A stretch of 64,000 nt of DNA from JBCCSZ01 sp039821145 (GTDB lineage: Bacteria; Bacteroidota; Bacteroidia; Chitinophagales; Saprospiraceae). A program made the position numbers and the translations under genes. Shown here piece after piece: positions 35,702 to 44,373 of the stretch (position 1 is the first letter of the stretch; each line of letters opens with the position of its first letter). The DNA lies in NCBI GenBank assembly GCA_039821145.1, contig JBCBOS010000001.1, positions 434,001 through 498,000 on the forward strand, written 5' to 3'. The notes below the pieces were generated by a model. That model had not been told where the DNA came from and did not search any database. It saw only the letters and a list, made by a program, of their open reading frames with translations.

Positions 35702-37252
35702 TTACGCCATTTTTGCCTGTTGGCCTTCCAAATAGATGGAGGTACTTGGGAAGGCAAACTCAACGCCCTGTTCCTCTGCCAAGCGGAGGATCGACAGGAA
35801 AATTTCCTCCTTAGCCTTCAATTCATCGGCATAACCAGGCACTGAGAGGAAGGTGCGAAACATGATGTTGAGCGAAGAAGCACCCAACTCCGAGAAGTGG
35901 ACATAGTAATCTTCTTTGTGGGTCAATGGATGGTCTGCGATGAGTTGACGGAGGCTTGCCATGAATTGCTCGATCTTTGGCGGTGGGGTGTCGTACTTGA
36001 GGCCGAGGGTGACATTCAACAGGCGATAGACCCGGACTCCTTTGTTTTCCACCGATTGATTGGCCACGATGCCGTTGGGAATGGCGACGACGGAAGTATC
36101 TGCCATGCGGATGCGCGTGGACCGAAATCCCACTTCCACAACAGTTCCTCCCACCCCATTCATCACCACATAATCCCCAATTTGAAAGGGCCTGTCAATG
36201 AAGATCATGGCAGAACCGATGAGGTTTTTGACTGTATCCTGCGCTGCCAAAGCCAGGGCCAAACCACCGATGGATACCCCTGCGATGAGGGCTGCAACAT
36301 TGACATCCAACAAACTCAACAACTGGATGATGGCTGCGGTGACGATGACAATGGAAACCAATCTCCGGACAATGGGCAGCAGTTGTTCATCCATGCGGTT
36401 GTCGGTTCGCTGGGCATATCGCCCGGCATAGGCCATGGCCAATTCCAGGATGCGCAGGGCCAGGAACATGAGGACCACCGTTTTGGCCATTCGCAGTCCT
36501 TTGACCACCGCCCCTGACAATTCAATGGGAAGTTGCAAGATGGGCAGCAGTATTCTCGCCACGTAGAGCATGATGAACAAACTCACCATGAGGGCAATTC
36601 GGCGCTTCACCGTCCCATCCAATTCTTCGATGGTGTATTGGCTTTTGGACAGGCGTTGGATGATGGGTTTGAAGAGAAAACCCAGTAGAAAATACATCAA
36701 GTAGACCAATAAGATCAACAAAGCGATGCCCGCGTATTGCCAGAGGGCCAGTCCCAGGTACTGACTCTGTCCGGTTTTGGGAAGCCAGTTGAGCAGGCGA
36801 TCGATTCCGAAGGGGAAGACTTCTTTGTGCAGTTGATCGATCCGGCCGATGGTCTCGGAAGAGTATTGCCAGAGGCTGTCCTTTTTTTCGAGATACACCT
36901 CTGGAAGGGTTTCTGGGAACGGAGTGTAATATGCCTTTCCGGTGATGCTGTCGACATAGTCGGCCTGTTGGGGCAATAGGTTCAGATAGACGTAGAGTCC
37001 TTTGCCATCGAACACTTGTTTGAGCTGAATGGCTTTGCGTTCTGCCTCTTTGCCGCCGATGCCCCTCATGCTGCGCCCTGCCATCTCGGGCTGATAGGTC
37101 TCGGGCTGCAAGTAGTACAGGTGGACGTGCATGGCATTGTAGGGATTCTGAAAGTTGGGCTCCGGAGCGTTTTCTTGCTGCGCCCAAAGGGAGGAGTTGC
37201 TACCCAGGAGAAAGAAACATAAAAAGAAAAATATATTTTTATTTATTTTCAT
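35702..37252 (-). CDS. Mechanosensitive ion channel of the MscS family
   Basis: The start chosen is ATG at 37252, where a signal peptide begins (MKINKNIFFFLCFFLL...LWAQQ). The in-frame extension upstream to 37333 is not needed. The 516-residue protein has a periplasmic N-terminal domain (~25-150), then several membrane helices (~165-330; YAGIALLILLVYLMYFLLGF, IALMVSLFIMLYVARILLPIL, VVLMFLALRILEL, SIVIVTAAIIQLLSLL). The MscS pore and beta domain follow: VAALIAGVSIGGLALALAAQDTVKNLIGSAMIFIDRPFQIGDYV (Gly/Ala-packed pore helix, TM3), then GTVVEVGFRSTRIRMADTSVVAIPNG, and the C-terminal alpha/beta domain. It acts as an osmotic safety valve. The N-terminal periplasmic extension makes it larger than E. 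coli MscS. Confidence 0.93.
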   Translation of the reverse strand: MKINKNIFFFLCFFLLGSNSSLWAQQENAPEPNFQNPYNAMHVHLYYLQPETYQPEMAGRSMRGIGGKEAERKAIQLKQVFDGKGLYVYLNLLPQQADYVDSITGKAYYTPFPETLPEVYLEKKDSLWQYSSETIGRIDQLHKEVFPFGIDRLLNWLPKTGQSQYLGLALWQYAGIALLILLVYLMYFLLGFLFKPIIQRLSKSQYTIEELDGTVKRRIALMVSLFIMLYVARILLPILQLPIELSGAVVKGLRMAKTVVLMFLALRILELAMAYAGRYAQRTDNRMDEQLLPIVRRLVSIVIVTAAIIQLLSLLDVNVAALIAGVSIGGLALALAAQDTVKNLIGSAMIFIDRPFQIGDYVVMNGVGGTVVEVGFRSTRIRMADTSVVAIPNGIVANQSVENKGVRVYRLLNVTLGLKYDTPPPKIEQFMASLRQLIADHPLTHKEDYYVHFSELGASSLNIMFRTFLSVPGYADELKAKEEIFLSILRLAEEQGVEFAFPSTSIYLEGQQAKMA

Positions 37253-37778
37253 CTGATTGGTACCATCTTTGATCTGGTTACGAAATAGTAAACCGTTTGC
37301 ATCTCCCCTATTGGGCTTGGCAAACAAACACAAACATACGAATGAGCAAGCTACTTTTGGCGCTTTTTAGTGACCTATGATGGGTCCGACGTTCCAAAAA
37401 CCGAAACACCCGCCGACATTAGCTTCCCAATTTGTTGTCCTGAACAGCTTATCCAAACCATCCTTTGACCATCCGTTTGCCGACGGGTCGTGCAAGAGGA
37501 CTGTATTCATCCCAACTGGTTTCCACCTTTTATTCAAGCGAACAGAATTTCATTCAACAAGTTCGACTGCCTGTCGCAGTTGATCGGGCTGGCAATGTCT
37601 GTGCCTTTGGGCATGGGCTTGTCAAAAGCTGCTGCTAGCTGGTGGCCGACCTTCCCGTGAGGCTGGTCCACTTGGCTGGTGCATGCTTCGACCGGAACCA
37701 GATTTGTACACCTGGGTGTCCTTCTGTGCTGTTTGTGCAGAACGCCCCATCCAAACCCTTTTAAATCGATCAAATACT
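37253..37778. other. Divergent intergenic region between mscS-like and the T9SS adhesin
   Basis: The 526 bases hold no convincing gene. The frame of the T9SS gene is open back to 37683, but its signal peptide starts at 37779. The region should hold both promoters, and no clear TAnnTTTG element was found. Confidence 0.5.
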
Positions 37779-40700
37779 ATGGAAAGACTATGTAAATTTC
37801 CCCTCCCAACACCCCCTACACTGCTTTGGGTCTTGCTGACGGGCCTTTTGCTGACAACTTGGCAAGACGTGCAGGCGCAAGGAGCCTTGGGCTGCCACAA
37901 CCCCAACATCTCGGTGGGCATCAACTGTGGCATCACCAAAGGTGAGCTGGATACCCTGATTGTCAACGACCCTGCCGGAAGCAACGATTACATCATCACC
38001 ATTGCCAAAGACGGCAATCTGATTTGGACTGGAATCAACGATTCTGACATCTTTGATGCGGGTGCTCTCAATTGCATCGGCCGCACGGTGACAGTGACCG
38101 TAACGGATCAAGTGTCCGGCAATTCTTGCATGAACGACGTACTGATAGAAGACAAATTTGCACCCATTCTGGCCTGTGCCACGGACACCATCAGCTGTGC
38201 CGATGATCCAACAAGCCAGATCAACAACCGACCAACGGCCACGGACAACTGTTGCAGCATGAGCGACAGCGACATCGCGTTTGAAAACCTCAGCCAGATC
38301 AATGGCTTTGTCGGCCCTTTCGCAGCGGCCAATTGGACCAACGACATAGACGCTGGCATTGGCGAAGCATTTGATTTTCTCAACGATGGCTCTCTTTTGC
38401 TGACGGGAGCCAACAATACTGGAGGAACCCTTAGCTGTGGCAATCCTTCCTCGGCAAGTCCCCGCCCCATCGTCAACAATACGTTGGCCAGTTGTTACAT
38501 CGCACAGGTTTGCATCGACATTCCGGCAGATGGCACCATTGGTTTTGATTGGTCGTTGGCAGCCGGTTCGGGCAACCTTTTTTCCAACTCTGATCCCGCC
38601 GCTTATGCCATCACCTCCAATCTGGTGACCACGTATACGCAACTGTCCAGCAGCAGCATCGCCAGTGGGAGTGTCAGTGGGTTGGCTGTCTCTGCCGGTG
38701 AGCAATTCTGTTTTGTCATCGGTTCCAATGGAAGTGCAGACAACGCTTTGGCGACTTACAGCAATCTCACCTTTGCCACCAATAGCAGCCAATGCGAGGC
38801 ATACTGTTTTTACCGCCGTTGGACAGCGACTGACTGCAATGGCAATACAGGCGAATGCTACCAAAAAGTACAAGTTACCCAAAGAAGCATCAGCGATGTG
38901 GTATTCCCGGCTGACACCATTTTGAGTTGCAGCTTGGTCAATGGAGTGCCAGGTCCGTCCATCACGGGTCAGCCCACCATCGATGGCAACAATGCGGACG
39001 GGGTGTGCATGATCAACGTATTTCCAGCCGAAGACTTGATTGATACACTTTGTGAAAACAGCTTTAAGATCATCCGTACCTGGCGGGTCATGGATTGGTG
39101 TACGCCGGGACAGCCTGCCGAAGTTCGACAGCAGCTCATCGAAGTACTCGACACCGTCGGACCCACTTTTACTTGTCCCAACGATACCATCATCAGCACC
39201 GATGCACAAACTTGCAGTGCCACACTGGTATTGCCCACTGTATCAAACCTGACCGACAACTGCTCCTCCACGGCCAACATCAGCGTGGTCCCCTCTTGTA
39301 CAGGATGTACCATCACAAACATTCTCGGAAACTATGTGGTTTCTGATCTGCCTGTGGGCACCAGCACGATCACCTACACAGCCACCGACAATTGTGGCAA
39401 CAGCAGTACCTGTACCTTCAACATCACCACCAGAGATGAGATTTGTCCAAACGTACAAGGCAGTCAAGCCCTTGTGGCGACACTCCAAATCGATGGCAGT
39501 GGAAGGGTATCAGCAGCTACTTTTGACAATGGAAGTTACGACAACTGCAGCTCAACCGTCTTTTTCAAAGCCATCCGCATGGTCGATCTCAATGGCAGTG
39601 TCAACGGTTCCAATGCCGATCAGTCTGCCAATGCTTGTGGAGACAACAATGGCGATGATGCGGCGGGACTACTGGGCACCCAGATTTACTTCGACGATAC
39701 CGTCACCTTTTGCTGCGCAGACATTGGAAGCACAGCCGACTCGGTCATTCTCCGGGTATTCGACGTCGACCCTGGAACGGGGCCGATCGCACCGGAGCGG
39801 ATGGACCAAGGCTTTTTGGAAGACCTCTCAGGCAATCGAATTGGCAACTTCTGTGATGTCATGGTACCTGTGGAAGTCCAAGACCGACAATCGCCACTCT
39901 TGCTCAGCAGCCTGCCAGATGTGACCATTAGCTGCAACTTTGCCTACGATGCCAACAATCTATCGGCCAGTTTTGGAAGGGTGGTCAGTGATGTGGCACA
40001 GCAAAGCAACATCACCCTCAATGATCCCGACAACACAGTCAATACCCCGCAAGCCTTCACATGGGGGCAAGACGCATTGGTCAGGGACAATTGCAACGAC
40101 AATTTGAGCATTCAGTACGATTCGACTTTCAATCTGAACCCAACTTGCAATACCGGAACGATCACCCGACAGATGACCATTTCCAGTGGTGCAGGGACGC
40201 CAGCCGTGATCACGCAAACCATTGCGATCATGGACTTCAGTCCTTTTTCGGCTTCCGACATCACCTGGCAAGGCAACCTAGAGGTATTCCTCAGCGAGTC
40301 AAATTGTGAGGTGGATCTCGATACCTTGGGAGCGCCCATTTACACCAATGACAACTGCTCCAAAGCTGTTTCAGCTCCTACAAATCAGTTGATCTTCAGC
40401 CGACCGCTCAATACCTTGGGGGCCGGAATGTGCCAAAAGGTCTTGCGCAACTGGGTGGTTACGGATTGGTGTCAACCTGGCTCAGAATTTACCGACCCCA
40501 ACCTACTCAACGGGCAGCAAACGGTCATTGTCAGGGACACCATTTTCCCAAGCATTTCCTTTGACAGAGGAGATTGCGATACGATCTTCATTGCCATGGG
40601 AGAAAGCACAGCCAATTACACCCTCAATGCCAGCATCGACGACAACTGTACAGCCGCATTCGATGCCTCCAATGTGCGCTTCCGCATCAGCCCTGGCGGT

Positions 40701-42704
40701 TCCATCACCAGCGGCAACGGCACTGCCATCGATGCAGATCTACCAAGTGGTACACATCAGATCATTTTCACCGCCATGGATGATTGTGGCTTGGAGACCA
40801 CTGACACGGTCAAGGTCGTGGTACTGGATGATCCTTGCAACAGTGTCACGCGCGACAATGCCATCAACTTCGGTTCACAGCCTGTGACCATTTTGCTCAG
40901 CGATGTCTACAGTGGTGGCGTGGCAGGCAGCAGTTTCGATGTGGCTGGAATTGGCAGTGGCAGCTCTTTGTCCTTCGATTGTGGCGACATCGACTACGTC
41001 ACACAATACCCTACCGTTTACCCTGGCACTGTCGACATTCCAGCCAGCGTGAGCAATCCTGCAGCGGTCTGCTCGGTATTTTTCACCCTGCAAGACCTCA
41101 ATCCACCCACGCTGACTTGCAATCCACCTGCAGAAATTCCGTTGGGAACAGGCAATCAGGTTGTCATCAACGTGGCTGACCTCAATCCGACAGCCACCGA
41201 CAATTGCACCAGCAACAGCGATTTGATCTTCAGTTTCAGAGAATTGAACTTTACAGCGCCCATTGACCCGTTGAATCCACCATCCAATTTGGCAGTCAGC
41301 GATACCACCATTACTTGTGACGATGTATCGGTAGATGGAACAGTCCAACTGACTTTGTGGGTGTACGACCAGACGGGGAAAGGAACGCCATGCGATCCCT
41401 TCATCAACATTGCCAATACGCCAGACAGCGATTGTCCGAATGCCAAGTCCAGTCAGCCCGCCATCATCTCGGGCCAGGTATTGGATGAAGAAAATGGCCG
41501 GGTGGAGAATGTCGTCGTCACTCTCAATGGCAATCGCCGGGGAACCTCTCTGACGGATGTCGATGGCAACTTCGACTTTTCCAACATCCCGATGGGCTTC
41601 AACTACAGCATCTCTCCGGCCAAGGACGATCGGCCGCTTAACGGGGTATCGACCTATGACCTGGTAAAAATCAGCAAGCACGTTCTCAGCCTGGAAGAAT
41701 TGGATTCCCCTTACAAAATGATTGCAGCAGATGCCAATCGCAATGGAGAAATCACGGCCTTGGACATGGTGGAAATCCGGAAGTTGATCCTTTTTGTCAA
41801 TCGCGACTTTCAGGAAAATACCTCCTGGCGTTTCATCGATGCCAATTACCTGTTTCCCAACTCAGATGATCCCTTCACAGCCAGTTTCCCGGAGGTGTAC
41901 AACATCAACAACCTCTCTGACGACATGCGCATTGATTTTGTGGCTGTCAAGGTTGGAGATGTCAACTGCAGTGCCCAACCCAATCAGGCGGTAGGCAGTC
42001 AGACCCGCAATCGCTCGGGAGAATTGGTTTTCCACCTTCCCGACATGGCACTCAAAGCGGGACAAAGCTACGAGATTCCGTTCCGTCTCGATCCATCCAC
42101 TTCTTTGCTGGGCTTCCAATACACCTTGGAATTTGATCCAGAAGTTGTTGCCTTGGCGGACATCGACTATGGAGAGCTGCCTGGCATGGATGCTGGAAAC
42201 TTTGGCCGCAATCTGCTGTCGGAGGGGGCATTGACCATGAGTTGGGCTGCTTTGGAAGCGACCAAGGCCCCAGCAGAAGGTGTGGCATTCAGCCTGCGCT
42301 TTCGGGCGTTGCGCGATGGGCAGTTGAGCGAGGTCATCAGCAGCAGTTCCCGATTCACGCCGGCAGAAGGATATGGCACAGCAGAAGAATTGCTGGACAT
42401 TGCCCTGCAATTTGACCAAGGAAAAGCAGAAACAGCGGGAAGTCGATTCTTGCTCTTCCAAAACCGCCCCAACCCTTTCAAGGCCGAAACGCTGATTGGG
42501 TTTTACCTACCACAAGCCAGCCAGGCCAGGCTACGCCTGTTTGATCCGGCGGGCAAGGAAGTCTTGGTCAAGGAAGGGTCCTTTGAAGCTGGGTACAATG
42601 AGTTTCGCATTGAGCGGGGTGCATTGCCCCAGGGAGGCATCTTTTACTACCAACTGCAAAGTGACGAGCATACCGCCGTCAAAAAGATGACGGTACTGGA
42701 ATAA
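37779..42704 (+). CDS. T9SS-secreted adhesin-like protein with HYR-type, dockerin-like and cohesin-like modules
   Basis: The start chosen is ATG at 37779 (MERLCKFPLP...WQDVQAQ signal peptide), giving 1,641 residues. Residues ~25-1225 are a series of extracellular beta-domains rich in D/N/S/C. They include an HYR-like domain (~455-560: GPTFTCPNDTI...TATDNCGNSSTC) and several DNC-containing repeats. A carboxypeptidase-regulatory-like fold (~1227-1285: SGQVLDEENGRVENVVVTLNG) follows. Next is a dockerin-like pair of EF-hand helices (~1285-1345: NGVSTYDLVKISKHVL and DANRNGEITALDMVEIRKLIL), then a cohesin-like domain (~1415-1550: GFQYTLEFDPEVVAL). A T9SS type A C-terminal domain (PNPF near 1560, then FYYQLQ) ends the protein. 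It should be exposed on or released from the cell surface. The function is probably adhesion or matrix assembly. Confidence 0.9.
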   Translation: MERLCKFPLPTPPTLLWVLLTGLLLTTWQDVQAQGALGCHNPNISVGINCGITKGELDTLIVNDPAGSNDYIITIAKDGNLIWTGINDSDIFDAGALNCIGRTVTVTVTDQVSGNSCMNDVLIEDKFAPILACATDTISCADDPTSQINNRPTATDNCCSMSDSDIAFENLSQINGFVGPFAAANWTNDIDAGIGEAFDFLNDGSLLLTGANNTGGTLSCGNPSSASPRPIVNNTLASCYIAQVCIDIPADGTIGFDWSLAAGSGNLFSNSDPAAYAITSNLVTTYTQLSSSSIASGSVSGLAVSAGEQFCFVIGSNGSADNALATYSNLTFATNSSQCEAYCFYRRWTATDCNGNTGECYQKVQVTQRSISDVVFPADTILSCSLVNGVPGPSITGQPTIDGNNADGVCMINVFPAEDLIDTLCENSFKIIRTWRVMDWCTPGQPAEVRQQLIEVLDTVGPTFTCPNDTIISTDAQTCSATLVLPTVSNLTDNCSSTANISVVPSCTGCTITNILGNYVVSDLPVGTSTITYTATDNCGNSSTCTFNITTRDEICPNVQGSQALVATLQIDGSGRVSAATFDNGSYDNCSSTVFFKAIRMVDLNGSVNGSNADQSANACGDNNGDDAAGLLGTQIYFDDTVTFCCADIGSTADSVILRVFDVDPGTGPIAPERMDQGFLEDLSGNRIGNFCDVMVPVEVQDRQSPLLLSSLPDVTISCNFAYDANNLSASFGRVVSDVAQQSNITLNDPDNTVNTPQAFTWGQDALVRDNCNDNLSIQYDSTFNLNPTCNTGTITRQMTISSGAGTPAVITQTIAIMDFSPFSASDITWQGNLEVFLSESNCEVDLDTLGAPIYTNDNCSKAVSAPTNQLIFSRPLNTLGAGMCQKVLRNWVVTDWCQPGSEFTDPNLLNGQQTVIVRDTIFPSISFDRGDCDTIFIAMGESTANYTLNASIDDNCTAAFDASNVRFRISPGGSITSGNGTAIDADLPSGTHQIIFTAMDDCGLETTDTVKVVVLDDPCNSVTRDNAINFGSQPVTILLSDVYSGGVAGSSFDVAGIGSGSSLSFDCGDIDYVTQYPTVYPGTVDIPASVSNPAAVCSVFFTLQDLNPPTLTCNPPAEIPLGTGNQVVINVADLNPTATDNCTSNSDLIFSFRELNFTAPIDPLNPPSNLAVSDTTITCDDVSVDGTVQLTLWVYDQTGKGTPCDPFINIANTPDSDCPNAKSSQPAIISGQVLDEENGRVENVVVTLNGNRRGTSLTDVDGNFDFSNIPMGFNYSISPAKDDRPLNGVSTYDLVKISKHVLSLEELDSPYKMIAADANRNGEITALDMVEIRKLILFVNRDFQENTSWRFIDANYLFPNSDDPFTASFPEVYNINNLSDDMRIDFVAVKVGDVNCSAQPNQAVGSQTRNRSGELVFHLPDMALKAGQSYEIPFRLDPSTSLLGFQYTLEFDPEVVALADIDYGELPGMDAGNFGRNLLSEGALTMSWAALEATKAPAEGVAFSLRFRALRDGQLSEVISSSSRFTPAEGYGTAEELLDIALQFDQGKAETAGSRFLLFQNRPNPFKAETLIGFYLPQASQARLRLFDPAGKEVLVKEGSFEAGYNEFRIERGALPQGGIFYYQLQSDEHTAVKKMTVLE

Positions 42705-42766
42705 AGGAACAGTGACCAATCGGCGCCAACCGACGACAAAAGCACCTACATTTTCGCTGGCATCTT

Positions 42767-42800
42767 CGCCCGGCTCTCTACGGGGAGTCGGGCGATTTTC
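42767..42800 (+). terminator. Rho-independent terminator after the T9SS adhesin gene
   Basis: CGCCCGGCTC (42767-42776) pairs with GAGTCGGGCG (42785-42794) with one G-U pair, then ATTTTC. It lies 62 bases after the stop codon. Confidence 0.6.
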
Positions 42801-43230
42801 ATAAAAATTTAATTTTTTACAAATATGATCGAAACATATGTATAAAAACTTCGATATAAAAGTACGCATCAATACGAGATGATGCAACGGCAACAGATGC
42901 CGGACAAAACCACAAGCCACTGAAGGCATAACCAACTCCAATCAAACCCATCCCTCAAACCGACCGACTGCGATTCCCGCAGTCCTACAATCCATTGGCT
43001 CTGGTCAAACGATCCACTGCTTTCTGACCACTGCAATCGGCTTGTAGCCATTACAACAACCGCAAACGACAATTTTTCACTGGGTGACCCCATGGGTCTA
43101 CCGGGTACTTTGCCATGAGTTCCTGCTTTGTGACGAAGCGGGGGCAGTTGTCTTGCTGTGCCATCCCTTGTCGGGGTCGCACTGTAAGACGCTGTTCTGG
43201 GACCTTTTTTAGAAACCAGTTCTTGGAATG

Positions 43231-43264
43231 CCTCTCTCTGATGTCAGGGGGAGGTTTCTTTTTT
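43231..43264 (+). terminator. Second plus-strand terminator without an upstream protein gene
   Basis: CCTCTCTCTGA (43231-43241) pairs with TCAGGGGGAGG (43244-43254) with two G-U pairs (the innermost pairs open to form the loop), followed by TTTCTTTTTT. It lies ~440 bases beyond the adhesin terminator and faces the convergent HhH gene. Confidence 0.6.
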
Positions 43265-43376
43265 GGAGCTGGATGAATGGAACTCGGGATGATGCCTCCC
43301 CAAAAATAAAACCGGGAAACCATCCTGCTGGACGACTCCCCGATGCTCTCTTTTATATGGGCAATGTTATAAAAGT

Positions 43377-44222
43377 CTATTTCTTCTCTCTGCCTCCGTG
43401 CAACTCGTCCTGCAGAGCCTTGAGCTCCTCCCACTTCCCTGCCGCTGCCAAGCGAGCTTGCTTGGGCCAGGTCGACGGACTGTGGCGCTTGTAGCTGGGC
43501 CCTGCCTCGGCAAGTATGGCCCGAAGGCGGGTGAGACGGGCCGCTGCCAAAGCCTTGAACGTGGGAATGCCCGACGTATGCAACAAGGCCTCGATCTTGG
43601 GACCAATGCCTTCAATTTTGCGGAGTCGGTCTTTTACTGGTGCCTGGGGCGGAGCAGGGGGTGTGCCTTCGGCAGAGGTGCGTCTGGGTGTGCGTGTACG
43701 ACGGTTGTCGGCAATGGGTTTTCTACTTGTCGTAGGTCGACTGGTGGGCGCAGCTGCAGGAGCAACGGTTTTCTTCACAGCCTCTGCCACTGGGGCCTTC
43801 TCCACCTTGCTGACGGGAGTCGTACTTTTCGAAGCCGTTACTTGCTTCGCCTTCCGCTTCTTTTCCTTGCTGGCAGCAGTAGATGTCTTTCCTTTTTTGG
43901 GAGGACTCGCTTTCTTCTTGGCTGCCTGGGCCTTGGTCTTTTGAGCCTCGCGGACTTTGGCTGCTTTCAAGAGTTCAGCCAATTTTTCTTTGAGCCGCTT
44001 GTACTCTTTTTCTTCCTTTTGCTTGTGCTTCTTGACCAACTTGTGGGCTCTCTCCAATTCTTTGAGATGGGCCCGGCAGCTTTTGAGCTTGTCCTGGTAC
44101 CGCTTCTTGGCAGCCTTCTCCTGCTTCTTTCGCTTGTCGATGGACTTGCTCAGTTTGGCCAGTTGACCAGTTATTTTTTTTACCCTTGCTTTTTGCTTTT
44201 CCGATGGGCCAGATGACTTCAT
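43377..44222 (-). CDS. Lys/Ala-rich coiled-coil protein with C-terminal helix-hairpin-helix domain
   Basis: The 281-residue protein has residues 1-100 as a highly charged coiled coil (long runs of K, E, Q and L with heptad spacing). Residues ~100-195 are a basic, Ala/Lys/Pro/Thr-rich unstructured linker resembling histone H1-like tails. Residues ~200-281 carry a helix-hairpin-helix pair (RLRKIEGIGPKIEALLHTSGIPTFKALAAARLTRLRAILAEAG) followed by Y..H.PSTWPKQARLAAAGKWEELKALQDEL, a C-terminal block that I recall from many Bacteroidota. HhH domains bind DNA without sequence preference, and the basic linker supports nucleic-acid or nucleoid binding. The exact function is unknown. A TAnnTTTG element lies 38 bases upstream. 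It is not linked to pyc, which has its own terminator. Confidence 0.85.
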   Translation of the reverse strand: MKSSGPSEKQKARVKKITGQLAKLSKSIDKRKKQEKAAKKRYQDKLKSCRAHLKELERAHKLVKKHKQKEEKEYKRLKEKLAELLKAAKVREAQKTKAQAAKKKASPPKKGKTSTAASKEKKRKAKQVTASKSTTPVSKVEKAPVAEAVKKTVAPAAAPTSRPTTSRKPIADNRRTRTPRRTSAEGTPPAPPQAPVKDRLRKIEGIGPKIEALLHTSGIPTFKALAAARLTRLRAILAEAGPSYKRHSPSTWPKQARLAAAGKWEELKALQDELHGGREKK

Positions 44223-44259
44223 GACAGACTGTACTTTGGTGAATGGATTTGAACGGCGA

Positions 44260-44267
44260 CAAAGTTA
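44260..44267 (-). promoter_or_regulatory. Candidate -7 promoter element for the HhH protein gene
   Basis: CAAAGTTA reads TAACTTTG on the minus strand, an exact TAnnTTTG match 38 bases before the start codon, in AT-rich sequence. Confidence 0.5.
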
Positions 44268-44324
44268 ACGATAATTTAACAATAAGTTAAAAATAAAGAC
44301 ACATAGATCAACTTTTGCCATTTG

Positions 44325-44362
44325 CCAAAAAGAGAATGTAGGCTCCTGTGGTGGGAACCTAC
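44325..44362 (-). terminator. Rho-independent terminator after pyc
   Basis: On the minus strand GTAGGTTCC pairs with GGAGCCTAC (plus-strand 44338-44346 and 44354-44362) with one G-U pair around a seven-base loop, and is followed by ATTCTCTTTTTGG. It begins 12 bases after the pyc stop codon. Confidence 0.65.
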
Positions 44363-44373
44363 TTGGCAGTCGC

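Larger units (their letters stand above)
42705..43376. other. Gene-free region with two plus-strand terminators
   Basis: The 672 bases hold no convincing protein gene. A terminator follows the T9SS gene (42767-42800) and a second plus-strand terminator lies at 43231-43264. A perfect hairpin GACTGCG/CGCAGTC (42966-42984) and a GACCC/GGGTC hairpin (about 43085-43097) lie between them. The stretch between the two terminators could encode a small non-coding RNA, but I could not match it to a known family. Confidence 0.45.

Noticed and set aside
36198..36517. Open frames antisense to the MscS pore region
   Set aside because: They are explained by the codon pattern of the mscS-like gene and share no domain with known proteins.
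37788..39209. 473-residue minus-strand frame inside the T9SS adhesin gene
   Set aside because: It is antisense to a clear signal-peptide-bearing secreted protein, and its sequence is low-complexity V/G/R as expected from a shadow frame.
42800..43264. 6S RNA, SRP RNA, tmRNA or RNase P RNA in the gene-free region
   Set aside because: None of the conserved core sequences of these RNAs could be recognised, so I left the stretch as an unexplained terminated region.
43051..43434. Minus-strand frame ending in a DPWGHP-type segment in the gene-free region
   Set aside because: The C-terminal part faintly resembles pseudopilin-type DPWG motifs, but there is no matching N-terminus, the frame overlaps the end of the HhH gene, and the region holds a plus-strand terminator. 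A decayed fragment cannot be excluded.
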